A stretch of 64,000 nucleotides of DNA from Paracoccaceae bacterium (GTDB lineage Bacteria; Pseudomonadota; Alphaproteobacteria; Rhodobacterales; Rhodobacteraceae), in assembly GCA_020425085.1 (NCBI GenBank), contig JAGQRW010000007.1, positions 682,001-746,000 on the forward strand. The letters run 5' to 3'. A model generated the notes under the pieces. It was not told the origin of the DNA. It did no database searches and saw only the letters and a list, made by a program, of their open reading frames with translations. The stretch's first letter is position 1. Each line of letters begins with the position of its first letter. Below, one piece after another: positions 54,914-63,785 of this stretch. Made by a program: the position numbers and the translations under genes.

Positions 54914-56533
54914 TCAAACTCCATCGTCGATCGGGGCGAAATCATTGGCGCGGGCGCGTTGCCAGCGTTCAACATAGCCGAACTTGTCCCATTCCTCGCG
55001 CAGCAGGAAACCTTCGGGCATATAGGGGCGGATGTCTTTTTCGGTGATCATCACGCCATCCTTTTCACGCAGCATCAAATGATGCGGCAGGAAATCACCA
55101 GGATGTGTCAATCCCGCAGCACTGGTCAGTTCCGCCAGTGATTTCAGGGTGTTGGCGTGGAAATTGGCGACACGGTGTTTTTTGTCATCCACCACCAATG
55201 CGCGTTGGCGCAGCTTGTCCTGGGTGGTGACGCCAACCGGGCATCGGTTGGTGTGGCAAACCTGCGCCTGAATGCAGCCGACCGCGAACATGAAACCGCG
55301 TGCTGAATTCACCCAATCAGCCCCCAATGCCAGAATGCGCGCAATGTCGAACGAGGTAATCAGCTTGCCCGATGCCCCGATCCTGATCCGATCCCTTAAA
55401 CCGACCCCCCTCAGGGTGTTGTGAACGAATGACAGACCTTCAACCAGTGGCATGCCCATATGGTTGGAAAATTCCAGAGGTGCCGCCCCGGTGCCGCCTT
55501 CCTTGCCGTCCACCACGATGAAATCGGGCGTGATACCGGTTTCCAGCATTGCCTTGACCACGCACATGAATTCGCGCCGATGCCCGACGCACAGCTTGAA
55601 ACCGGTCGGTTTGCCACCTGCCAACTGGCGCATCCGGCTGATGAATTGCATCAATTCGATCGGCGTGGTGAATGCTGAATGCCGCGCCGGCGAGGCGCAG
55701 TCCTGGCCCATCGGCACGCCACGCGCCTCGGCGATCTCGGGCGAGATCTTGGCGGCGGGCAGGATGCCGCCATGTCCCGGTTTTGCCCCCTGGCTCAGCT
55801 TCAGTTCCACCATCCTGACTTGCGGATCGGCGGCCTGTATGGCGAACTTGTCGGCGTCAAAGCCGCCATCGGCGCGGCGGCAGCCGAAATAGCCGGAACC
55901 GATCTCATAGATCAGATCACCACCGCCCTGACGGTGATAGCGGCTGATGCCACCTTCGCCGGTGTCATGGGCAAAGCCGCCCATTCTGGCGCCGTGGTTC
56001 AGCGCGGCGATGGCGTTGGCGGAAAGCGAGCCGAAACTCATCGCGGAAATGTTATAGATCGAGGCGCTATAAGGCTGGCGGCAATCCGGTCCGCCGATGG
56101 TGACGCGAAAATCATGGCCATTGACCGGTTTCGGGCTGATCGAATGCGTCATCCACTGATAACCGGCAGCATAGACGTGATGGCGGGTGCCGAACGGGCG
56201 CAGACCCTCTTCGCCCTTGGCGCGCTGATAGACGATGGAGCGGTCCTCGCGCGAGAACGGCTCTTCGTCCTGATCGCTTTCGATCAGGTACTGGCGGATC
56301 TCAGGGCGGATGCCTTCGAACAGGAAACGCATGTGGCCCAGCACCGGATAATTCCTGAGGATCGAATGTTTTTTCTGGATCAGATCGCCAATCCCCAGAA
56401 GCGTCAGCGTACCGAACAGCAACGCCGGCAGCACTAACCAGTCGCTGAGGGCAAGCCCCAGGAGCGAAACAAGCATAAGGATGATGATGGCGGCAAAAAA
56501 ACTGTACCGCCCGAGTTTGCCAAAGGGTTGCAT
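54914..56533 (-). CDS. FMN-binding glutamate synthase family protein
   Basis: 539 residues from ATG 56533 (AGGA upstream). Two N-terminal hydrophobic segments (FFAAIIILMLVSLLGLAL; WLVLPALLFGTLTLLGIG) anchor a GltB-like FMN barrel: NISAMSFGSLSANAIAAL, GHGGILPAAKISPEIAE, VDGKEGGTGAAPLEF and an Fe-S cysteine motif C-x5-C-x4-C (CIQAQVCHTNRCP). The amidotransferase domain of full glutamate synthase is absent. These stand-alone membrane forms are widespread but uncharacterised, and glutamate synthesis should not be assumed. Confidence 0.88.
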   Translation of the reverse strand: MQPFGKLGRYSFFAAIIILMLVSLLGLALSDWLVLPALLFGTLTLLGIGDLIQKKHSILRNYPVLGHMRFLFEGIRPEIRQYLIESDQDEEPFSREDRSIVYQRAKGEEGLRPFGTRHHVYAAGYQWMTHSISPKPVNGHDFRVTIGGPDCRQPYSASIYNISAMSFGSLSANAIAALNHGARMGGFAHDTGEGGISRYHRQGGGDLIYEIGSGYFGCRRADGGFDADKFAIQAADPQVRMVELKLSQGAKPGHGGILPAAKISPEIAEARGVPMGQDCASPARHSAFTTPIELMQFISRMRQLAGGKPTGFKLCVGHRREFMCVVKAMLETGITPDFIVVDGKEGGTGAAPLEFSNHMGMPLVEGLSFVHNTLRGVGLRDRIRIGASGKLITSFDIARILALGADWVNSARGFMFAVGCIQAQVCHTNRCPVGVTTQDKLRQRALVVDDKKHRVANFHANTLKSLAELTSAAGLTHPGDFLPHHLMLREKDGVMITEKDIRPYMPEGFLLREEWDKFGYVERWQRARANDFAPIDDGV

Positions 56534-56610
56534 GCGATATCCTGTCCTGCCACGAGCGCGATATTGCCCGCCATTTCCGGCGGGATCAACCACTTGCGAA
56601 ATGGCCTGTG

Positions 56611-59600
56611 CTATTCGGCGGCGGTCTTGTTTTCGGAATCGGCCGGTGGGGCGGGCAGGTTGGCGGGCGGCGGCACGTCATCGGCGGTGGCGGGCTTGTG
56701 TTTTATCTGTTCGATGCTGGCGCGGATCAGCCGCCGCGTGAAACGATAGCCGATCCTGATGCGGCGACCCATCACATGCGGTGCGGTGACCAGAACCGGC
56801 ACCATCACCAGCGTCAGCGTGGTGGAAAACAACAGGCCGAATACCAGGGCTGCGGACAGATGCACAAAGATCGCGCCGGCCAACCCGCCGACAACGATCT
56901 CGCGGCGGATGAAGTCGAACTCGATATTCAACGCCATGGGAATGACGCCAAGTGCGGTCACGATCGCGGTCAGCAGCACCGGGCGAATGCGCTGTGCAGC
57001 GGTCAGCAGCATGGCGGTGATCGGTTCGACCCCGTCGTCGCGGTTATAATGGTTATAGGTGTCGATCAGCACGATGCCGTTTTTCACCACGATGCCGGTA
57101 AGGGCGACGATGCCAAGCCCGGTCATGATCGCCGAAAAGGTCATGCCGGTCAGCAGCATCCCCAGCAAGACGCCGGACAGCGACATCACCACCGTGGTGA
57201 GAGTGACGAACACCTGATAAAAACTGTTATATTCCAGCAAGAGGATCAGGAAGATCAGGAACATCGCGCCGGCGAAGGCTTTCATGATGAAGGCGTTGGT
57301 CTCGTCGGTCTGTTCCGCCGCGCCGCTATAGACGATCTTGATGTCGCCGGGCCAGTCCTGTTGCTTGTCCCAGGCCTGCAACTTGGCAACCTTTTCGGCG
57401 GTCAGGACACCGGGTTCAAGGTTGGCCGCGACCGTCATGGAATAGGCGCCGTTATGGCGGGTGATGTTGCCGACCTTGGGAACTGCGGAACGGGTAACAA
57501 AATTCGACACCGGAATAAGGCCCTTGGCGGTGACGATGCGCATGGTGTCGAGGACGTCGAAACTGCGCTCGTTCTCGGGCAGGCGCACCACGATGTCCAA
57601 TTCGTCGATGGCATCGTCCGGGCGGTAGGTGCCGATCACCACACCGCTGGTGACAAGCTGGATATAGGGGCCGAGGTCGCGCACACCGATGCCGTATTTC
57701 GAGGCTTCGGCGCGGTCAAAGGCCAGTGTCCAGTCGATCCCCGGTGCCGGGCGCGCGTCTTCGATATCGATCGCCTGACCGAGATCGTTTTCGATATAAT
57801 CGCGCAGTTTGGTAACCGTCGGCTGCAAATCCTCATAGCGCGAGCTTTCCACCCTGAGGTTGATCGCCTTGCCGGCAGGGGGGCCGTTTTCCTGGGGTGC
57901 GATCTGCACTTCCAGCCCGGAAATCCCGGCAACACGCTGGCGGATTTCGCTGAAAATCTGTTCGGCGGGCACCCGTTTTTCCCAGGGCTGCAACTGTAGT
58001 TTCAGCGAACCGATGGTGTCGGGCGGTGCATTCATTTCGCCGCCAAAGGACAGGATCACGTCCTGGATGCCGGGAACCTTCAGAACCTGATCCTGCACTT
58101 CCAGCAGGAAATCGCGGATTTCGATCGGTGAATAGTTGCCGCGCGTCAGGACGTTGACGGTGCCGTATTCCGGCTCGCTGGCGGGGAATGCCTCCATGCC
58201 GGTGGGATGTTGCGCGTAGTAATAGAATATACCCCCGACGATGCTGAATCCGACCAGTAGCGTGATGAATGGCCGGGTCAGCAGTTTCGACATCATGCGC
58301 ACATAGATGCCGATCATGCCGCGCACCTTGTGAATGTCGAACTTGTCGGGATACATCACGATATCCGCGGCTTCTTTTTCCTTTTCGGTGACTTCATTCT
58401 TGGCGATGAAGGCACCGATGGCGGGCATGAAGATCAGCGCCGACACCAGCGATGCGCACATGACGATGATCACCACGATCGGCAGATAGCTCATGAATTT
58501 GCCAATGATGCCGGGCCAGAACAACAGCGGCACAAAGGCACCAAGGGTGGTGGCGGTGGCCGATACCACCGGCACGAACATCTTGCGCGCCGACAGGATG
58601 AATGCCTTTTTGCGCGAAACCCCCTCGGACAGCTTGCGTTCGGCATATTCGACCACCACGATCGGGTCATCCACCAGCACCCCGACCGCGATCACCAGCG
58701 CGAACATGGTCATCATGTTGATGGTCATTCCCAACATCTGCACCACCAGGAACGCCATCATGAAGGATAGCGGGATCGACATGCCGATCAGGATGGCCGG
58801 GCGCACCCCAAGGGTGGCGATGCACATCACCAGAACCAGCGCCACCGCCGTCAGTACCGCCGCCTCCAGCGAACGGTAAAGGTGCTTGGTGCTGACCGAC
58901 TGATCAAGAAGATAGCTGTGGTTTACGCTGGTGGGCCAGCTTTTGGTATGCGCCTCGGTGGCGGCGCGAATCTCGTCGGCGACCTCGATGATGTTGGTGC
59001 CAAGCTTCTTGTTGACGTTGACGGTGATCGCCGGCGAGCCGTTGACATAAGCGTATTCGGTCGCGTCCTTGAAGGTGCGGGTGACGGTGGCGACATCGCC
59101 AAAGGTGACCACGGTGTCGCCGACAGTTTTCAGCGGCAGGCTGAACACCTCGTCTGCGGTGGAAATCAGCCCGGGCACCTCGACATTGAACGAGCCCTGG
59201 CCGCTGTCGATGGTACCCCCTGCCACCATGGCGTTGTTGATGGCAAGGGCGTTGAACAGTTGGGCTGCGGTCAGATCGTAAGCCTCAAGGCGCAACTGGT
59301 CGATGGTGACTTCAAGCACCTCCTCGCGGTCGCCCGACAGCGTTACGCTTTGCACGCTTGGCAGACCCTCCAGCGCCTTTTTCAATTCGTTGGCGTGGCG
59401 GATCAGGGTGCGTTCCGGCACATCGCCATAGATCGCCACGTTCAGGACCGGCCGGTCGGTGAACGAGATCTCGGTAATGGTCGGTTCCTTGGCATCGGTT
59501 GGCAGTTCGGTGCTGACACCATCCAGCTTGGCGCGAATATCGCTTAGTGCCTTGTCCTTGTCGGCGTTGACATCAAATTCCAGAAACACCGAGACATGCC

Positions 59601-59862
59601 CGGTGGTCGAGGTCGAGGTCATGTTCTTCAGATCGTCAAGATCATCCAGCCGGTCTTCGACGGGCCTTGCGATCAGGCGTTCCGCATCTTTCGGTGCGAT
59701 CCCGGTCTGGCTGACCGAGACATAGAAATAGGGAATGTCGATCGACGGAAAACCCTCTTTCGGCAGCGACTGATAAGCGGCGACGCCGCCGATCAGGAAC
59801 AGCACCATCACGGTCAGAACGACCTTGGGCATGTGTAATAGTTTTTCGATAAAATTTATCAT
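56611..59862 (-). CDS. RND efflux pump inner membrane transporter
   Basis: AcrB-type (HAE1 superfamily) proton-driven exporter of 1083 residues. The N-terminal helix is VVLTVMVLFLIGGVAAYQSLP, a large periplasmic porter domain follows, and transmembrane helix 4 contains VIAVGVLVDDPIVVVEYAERK with the paired Asp of the proton relay. The second half repeats the pattern (FAGAMFLIFLILLLEYNSFYQVFVTL; GIVALTGIVVKNGIVLIDTYNH). It ends with a cytoplasmic tail rich in Pro and Ala. It lies 17 bases downstream of its membrane fusion protein. No outer membrane factor gene is present. Confidence 0.93.
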   Translation of the reverse strand: MINFIEKLLHMPKVVLTVMVLFLIGGVAAYQSLPKEGFPSIDIPYFYVSVSQTGIAPKDAERLIARPVEDRLDDLDDLKNMTSTSTTGHVSVFLEFDVNADKDKALSDIRAKLDGVSTELPTDAKEPTITEISFTDRPVLNVAIYGDVPERTLIRHANELKKALEGLPSVQSVTLSGDREEVLEVTIDQLRLEAYDLTAAQLFNALAINNAMVAGGTIDSGQGSFNVEVPGLISTADEVFSLPLKTVGDTVVTFGDVATVTRTFKDATEYAYVNGSPAITVNVNKKLGTNIIEVADEIRAATEAHTKSWPTSVNHSYLLDQSVSTKHLYRSLEAAVLTAVALVLVMCIATLGVRPAILIGMSIPLSFMMAFLVVQMLGMTINMMTMFALVIAVGVLVDDPIVVVEYAERKLSEGVSRKKAFILSARKMFVPVVSATATTLGAFVPLLFWPGIIGKFMSYLPIVVIIVMCASLVSALIFMPAIGAFIAKNEVTEKEKEAADIVMYPDKFDIHKVRGMIGIYVRMMSKLLTRPFITLLVGFSIVGGIFYYYAQHPTGMEAFPASEPEYGTVNVLTRGNYSPIEIRDFLLEVQDQVLKVPGIQDVILSFGGEMNAPPDTIGSLKLQLQPWEKRVPAEQIFSEIRQRVAGISGLEVQIAPQENGPPAGKAINLRVESSRYEDLQPTVTKLRDYIENDLGQAIDIEDARPAPGIDWTLAFDRAEASKYGIGVRDLGPYIQLVTSGVVIGTYRPDDAIDELDIVVRLPENERSFDVLDTMRIVTAKGLIPVSNFVTRSAVPKVGNITRHNGAYSMTVAANLEPGVLTAEKVAKLQAWDKQQDWPGDIKIVYSGAAEQTDETNAFIMKAFAGAMFLIFLILLLEYNSFYQVFVTLTTVVMSLSGVLLGMLLTGMTFSAIMTGLGIVALTGIVVKNGIVLIDTYNHYNRDDGVEPITAMLLTAAQRIRPVLLTAIVTALGVIPMALNIEFDFIRREIVVGGLAGAIFVHLSAALVFGLLFSTTLTLVMVPVLVTAPHVMGRRIRIGYRFTRRLIRASIEQIKHKPATADDVPPPANLPAPPADSENKTAAE

Positions 59863-59879
59863 TCTGGCTACTACATACC

Positions 59880-61124
59880 CTATTCGGCGAAATCGGCGGT
59901 AACGGTTTGTCCGGCGATCACATATTCCTGACCGACCACGATGATATCGACCGATTGCGGCAGGCCGGTGGCCCAGATGCCTTCACGGGTGTCGCGCAGG
60001 ATGCGGATCGGATAAAACACCACCTTGCCGTTCTCGACCGCCCTGACCCCCAGCGTGCCGTGCTGATCCAGCGTCATGATGGATTGCGGCAGCAGATGTG
60101 CGGGGATTTCCCCCAGCTTGACTTCGGCCTCGGCGGTAAGGCCGTCCAGAATCTTGCCATCGGGGTTGGGAAACTCGATCTCGACATCAAAGGCACGGGT
60201 GGCGGGGTTGGCGCTGACGGCGATGAAGCTGACCTTGCCTTCGGCGGTTTCGTCGTTGATGGTACGGATTTTGGCCTTGAGGCCAATGCGGGCGTGGCTG
60301 ATATTCGCCTGCGGCACGGCACCGACAAACACCATCGGATCAAGCTGCACGATGGTGGCGCAGGACTTGCCCGGATTCAGGAAATCACCGACCTCGGCCA
60401 GCGGGCGCTGGATGACACCGGGGACGGTGGCGCGGATGCGGGTATATTCAAGCTCGACCTCGCGGTTGCGCAAAGCAACGCTTGCCGCTTCGAAATTCGC
60501 TTCGGCGGCCTTCAGCGAGGCGGAAAAGCTTTCGCTGCTGTTGGCGGAAACCAGGTCTTTCTTTCGCAGGCTTTCGTTGGTGTTATAGGCGGTTCTGGCC
60601 TGCAACAACGCTGCCTGACTTTGCGCAAGAACCGCACGGGCCTGATCGACGCTGGCTTGCCGGGTGCCGCTGTCCAGCGCGCAGATCAGATCACCCTCGG
60701 TGACCTTCTGGCCTTCGGTTACCGCCATCTGGCGTACATAATCGCCGGTGCGCGCAACCGCATCGACCGATGCCTTGGCGGCTGTGTGGCCGCGCAGCGT
60801 CACCTCCAGCGCCATTGGCTGAATCTGATAGGTCTTCACCCGGACCGAACGGGCAGGGCCATCGGAACTGGCCATCAGCGCATTGCGTTCGGCGATGGAA
60901 AGTGCCGGGTCTTCGGCACCGGTCTCGTGATGTGGCGTCTTGGCCAGGCCCGTGGCGTCCACCGCGTCGGTGATAACGCCGCCATCTTTTTCCAGCGCCG
61001 AAACCACGGTGACTTCGCCCAGTTCCGGCCCCTTGCCGCCCCGCACCAGCAAACCCGTACCCAGCCACAGGGCAACCAGAACAACTAGCACGACCGCAAG
61101 GCCATATGACTTCAACGCACGCAT
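59880..61124 (-). CDS. RND efflux membrane fusion protein
   Basis: Periplasmic adaptor of 414 residues. An N-terminal membrane anchor (GLAVVLVVLVALWLGTGLLV) is followed by an unusual stretch (about 30-95) before the first barrel segment VRVKTYQIQPMALEVTLRGH. The biotinyl-lipoyl half-motifs are VTEGQKVTEGDLICALD and VPGVIQRPLAEVGDFLNPG, with an alpha-helical hairpin between them (about 150-220). It is transcribed first in the operon, from a promoter overlapping a palindrome in front of the divergent tetR gene. Confidence 0.92.
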   Translation of the reverse strand: MRALKSYGLAVVLVVLVALWLGTGLLVRGGKGPELGEVTVVSALEKDGGVITDAVDATGLAKTPHHETGAEDPALSIAERNALMASSDGPARSVRVKTYQIQPMALEVTLRGHTAAKASVDAVARTGDYVRQMAVTEGQKVTEGDLICALDSGTRQASVDQARAVLAQSQAALLQARTAYNTNESLRKKDLVSANSSESFSASLKAAEANFEAASVALRNREVELEYTRIRATVPGVIQRPLAEVGDFLNPGKSCATIVQLDPMVFVGAVPQANISHARIGLKAKIRTINDETAEGKVSFIAVSANPATRAFDVEIEFPNPDGKILDGLTAEAEVKLGEIPAHLLPQSIMTLDQHGTLGVRAVENGKVVFYPIRILRDTREGIWATGLPQSVDIIVVGQEYVIAGQTVTADFAE

Positions 61125-61190
61125 GAGGCTTTAATGCTCCAAACTGACTGACGCGTGCAAGAACTTGCCGTAGCTGGAACCGACGCGGGA

Positions 61191-61239
61191 TTGACAACAC
61201 CTGTTGATGCACCATATGCAAACAATGCACTTGGTGCAA
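61191..61239. promoter_or_regulatory. Divergent promoter and TetR operator candidates
   Basis: On the - strand, TTGCAC (61234-61239), a 17-base spacer and TATGGT (61211-61216) make a promoter for the efflux operon. The palindrome TGCAC-TTG-GTGCA (61226-61238) overlaps its -35, and TGCA-N5-TGCA (61208-61220) overlaps its -10. On the + strand, TTGACA (61191-61196) could serve tetR. Confidence 0.55.
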
Positions 61240-61246
61240 TTATGGT

Positions 61247-61834
61247 ATGAGGCGGATGATGTCAAGTTTGCGAGAGCGGCGACGCGTCAGAACTTCCGAC
61301 AATATTCGGAAATCGGCGCTTGAACTGGTGCAGCAGCGTGGGCTGGACAATGTGACGGTTGAATCGATCTCGGATCATTCCGGCATCAGCGTGCGCACCT
61401 TTTTCAACTATTTCCCTTACAAGGAGGCTGCCCTTCTGCATCCGCCGGTGTGTTTTCTCCCCGCCGCGGTCGAGACGTTTCTGCAATCCGAAAACGATCT
61501 GATCGAAGACCTGATCGAACTGCTGCTGCCCAAAGTCGAAGAGATTTGCCGCGACCGCGAAGCCCTTATTATGATTCACGAAATTTCCATCAATAACCCG
61601 AAATTGCTTGCCCTTACGGCCAGTGCCTTTCAGGATTTCGACAAGGCCATCGCTGCCCTGATCGCACGGCGGATGGGCCTGCCCGAGAATGCAGAACGCG
61701 CGATGCATATCGCGGCCCTGACCTCGGCGACGATCCGGGTGGCGGTCGAAAAATGGGTCGAATCCAGCCAGGGGAGCGTTGCCGAATTCATCACGCGGAT
61801 GATGCGCAATATCCGGACGGTTTTTGACCTGTAG
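61247..61834 (+). CDS. TetR/AcrR family transcriptional regulator
   Basis: 195 residues. The N-terminal helix-turn-helix is typical: RTSDNIRKSALELVQQRGLDNVTVESISDHSGISVRTFFNYFPYKEAAL. The ligand-binding half has helices such as IEDLIELLLPKVEEICRDREALIMIHE. ATG 61247 is used; ATGs at 61256 and 61259 are equally possible. It is divergent from the RND pump operon and presumably represses it until a pump substrate binds. Confidence 0.92.
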   Translation: MRRMMSSLRERRRVRTSDNIRKSALELVQQRGLDNVTVESISDHSGISVRTFFNYFPYKEAALLHPPVCFLPAAVETFLQSENDLIEDLIELLLPKVEEICRDREALIMIHEISINNPKLLALTASAFQDFDKAIAALIARRMGLPENAERAMHIAALTSATIRVAVEKWVESSQGSVAEFITRMMRNIRTVFDL

Positions 61835-62113
61835 CATCGCCGCAACATTTTAAGGTAAACGGGCTTGCCAGCGACGGCACAGTATCGGGCGTTCATGCGA
61901 TCGGTTTCGCGGTTGTCGACGGACGATTGCCGCATGCAGAGGTTGTAAATCCAGCCTTTGACGCTTGAATCCAAGACCTATGCGGAATATGCAATATGGC
62001 ACATCTAATCAACCATTCGGGCGACAGGCAGATCACGCGCCCTCAATCACCCAGAGTTTATTACTTGTAATACATTTATCAGCATATAGTTCCGCCATTC
62101 CAGTGGGGTACCA

Positions 62114-62860
62114 ATGACTTTCATGAATTCATTCCTGAATTCAATTTATCGCAAGCTGTTTCATCCCTTGCGCATTGCCATTCTGCTGGCGGCACTGGCA
62201 ATAACGGTGGTTTCTGCCCCTTTTGAAAGTGGTGCCGCGTTCGATCCGCCAGCCCTGATCGGTTTCTGGGCGGTATGTCTGACGGTGGGGGTTGCCCTTG
62301 CAATTCTGGTCGAAACCGCAGCGGAAAACTGGTTGGGCAAGCTTGCGCTGCTGCCTCGGCGGATCATCGAAACGCTGGTTTTCGGCCTGCTTATGAGCGG
62401 GTTTGTTCGCGGTGTTGTCCTGATGACCTATCCGCCGGAACTTGCAGAACCGGCATACATGTGGCTGTTGTTTCTGGTTCTTGGCGGGGTTTACGGCTTT
62501 GTCGCCCTTGCCAAGGTGCTGGTACACCCCACCGCACAGGTCGAGGAAGAATCGGCGTTTCTGAAGCGATTGCCGGAGTCGCTTGGCAAGGCAGTGAACT
62601 GGGTTTCCAGCAGCGACCACTATATCGTTGTCAGCACCGATAACGGTACCGAGACCATTCTGATGCGGTTTTCTGATGCGGTGACGGAACTTGACGGTCT
62701 GGACGGGGTCAGGGTGCATCGTTCGCATTGGGTCAGTCGCAATGCGGTCAAGGGTCAGGATACCAGCAACGGCAAGACGCTGTTGTTGCTGAAGGACGGT
62801 ACCAAAATTCCGGTCAGCCGCAGTTATCGTGAGGCGGCGGAAAAGGCCGGCGTACTTTAA
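62114..62860 (+). CDS. Membrane-bound LytTR-type DNA-binding regulator
   Basis: 248 residues. Four hydrophobic segments fill the N-terminal half (ILLAALAITVVSAPF; LIGFWAVCLTVGVALAILVE; IIETLVFGLLMSGFVRGVVLM; MWLLFLVLGGVYGFVALAKVL). The C-terminal part is LytTR-like: VNWVSSSDHYIVVSTDNGTETILMRFSDAVTEL, then GVRVHRSHWVSRNAVKG and KDGTKIPVSRSYREAAEKAG. Such proteins bind DNA while fixed in the membrane. It is 279 bases from tetR, with nothing obvious in the gap. Target genes unknown. Confidence 0.86.
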   Translation: MTFMNSFLNSIYRKLFHPLRIAILLAALAITVVSAPFESGAAFDPPALIGFWAVCLTVGVALAILVETAAENWLGKLALLPRRIIETLVFGLLMSGFVRGVVLMTYPPELAEPAYMWLLFLVLGGVYGFVALAKVLVHPTAQVEEESAFLKRLPESLGKAVNWVSSSDHYIVVSTDNGTETILMRFSDAVTELDGLDGVRVHRSHWVSRNAVKGQDTSNGKTLLLLKDGTKIPVSRSYREAAEKAGVL

Positions 62861-62954
62861 CTTCATCTGTCAACTGTCAGATATTGCGTTTATTTATGGC
62901 TGAATGCTCGATTGATATCGGCTGGTTCAGTTCAAACGCGAAAACACCCATACT

Positions 62955-63617
62955 TTACAGTTCCAGCGGCACCGGTGTGGCCAACTTGCCGGTCAGAACC
63001 GCGATCGAGTTTGGCGACATCAGTTCGCGCAGAACCGGTGCATCGCTGCGCAGGCCGCCGGTAAAGGCGCCATAGGCGGGCAGGATCAGCCGCTTGTCAT
63101 CCAGCAGAAAACACGGCCGTGAGATCGAACGACCCATGGCCTTGATGCGTGTCTTGGGGTGGAAATGTCCGGAAACCTCGGCCTGCGCATCGGGGTCGGC
63201 GATGTGGCGAAAGGTCAGCGCAGCTTCGCGGTATTCCGCCAGATGGGTGCCGCCGACATCGACCGGTCCGGGATGGTGATTGCCCTCGATCCAGATCCAG
63301 CGCCGCCCCGCCATAAGGCAGGTCAGCCAGCGGTGATCGGCCTGATCCAATTCCTCGACAGCGGCGAGGTCGTCGAAACTGTCGCCAAGACAGATGATGG
63401 TTGCCGGATTGCGCACCAGAATGTCATGTTCCAGCCGCGTCAGGGTTTCCTGGTTGTCATGGGGCGGCAGCAAACTGCTGCGCTTGCGCGTCAACCGATG
63501 CGATTTGCCGAAATGCAGGTCCGACACTGCAAGAATGCCGCGTTCCGACCACCAGAGGCCACCACTGGGCAGGGCAGTAAGGCGGGCAGAGGCAAAAGGG
63601 AAATCATAGCAACTCAT
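62955..63617 (-). CDS. pdeM: Ligase-associated DNA damage response endonuclease PdeM
   Basis: Metallophosphoesterase of 220 residues from ATG 63617. Metal-binding motifs are AVSDLHFGKSH (Asp, His), CLGDSFDDL (Gly-Asp), WIEGNHHPGP (Asn-His) and VSGHFHPKTRI (His-x-His). The gap between the first two motifs holds the basic RLTRKRSSLLPPHDNQETL segment. The family normally sits with an Lhr-type helicase, a nuclease and an ATP-dependent ligase; none of these is recognisable in the window. Longer starts up to 63710 are less likely because of hairpins there. Confidence 0.88.
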   Translation of the reverse strand: MSCYDFPFASARLTALPSGGLWWSERGILAVSDLHFGKSHRLTRKRSSLLPPHDNQETLTRLEHDILVRNPATIICLGDSFDDLAAVEELDQADHRWLTCLMAGRRWIWIEGNHHPGPVDVGGTHLAEYREAALTFRHIADPDAQAEVSGHFHPKTRIKAMGRSISRPCFLLDDKRLILPAYGAFTGGLRSDAPVLRELMSPNSIAVLTGKLATPVPLEL

Positions 63618-63690
63618 CCGTTCAGCAAACAACAGAAACCGGGGTGGGTGCAAGGATATGTTGCATGATGGCTCAGCCAAGCCCGGCGGC

Positions 63691-63763
63691 GGCCCTTCGG
63701 GCCATTCCATTTGAGCCGCTTCGCGGCGGCTTGCCTGCGGCGCGAGTATTTTCGGAACAATGA
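63691..63763. repeat. Tandem TTC-loop hairpins plus a conserved-looking intergenic motif
   Basis: GGCCC-TTC-GGGCC (63691-63703) and GCCGC-TTC-GCGGC (63715-63727) are followed by GAGTATTTTCGGAACAATGA (63744-63763). The combination resembles short intergenic elements recalled from rhodobacterial genomes. It lies between pdeM and the truncated upstream gene and may end or process that transcript. Confidence 0.4.
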
Positions 63764-63785
63764 TGCCAGAGAGGAATTGGTTCGG

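Noticed and set aside
56608-57999. 463-codon open frame on the + strand opposite the RND pump gene
   Set aside because: It is His/Asp/Gly-rich low-complexity sequence antisense to a well-supported transporter gene.
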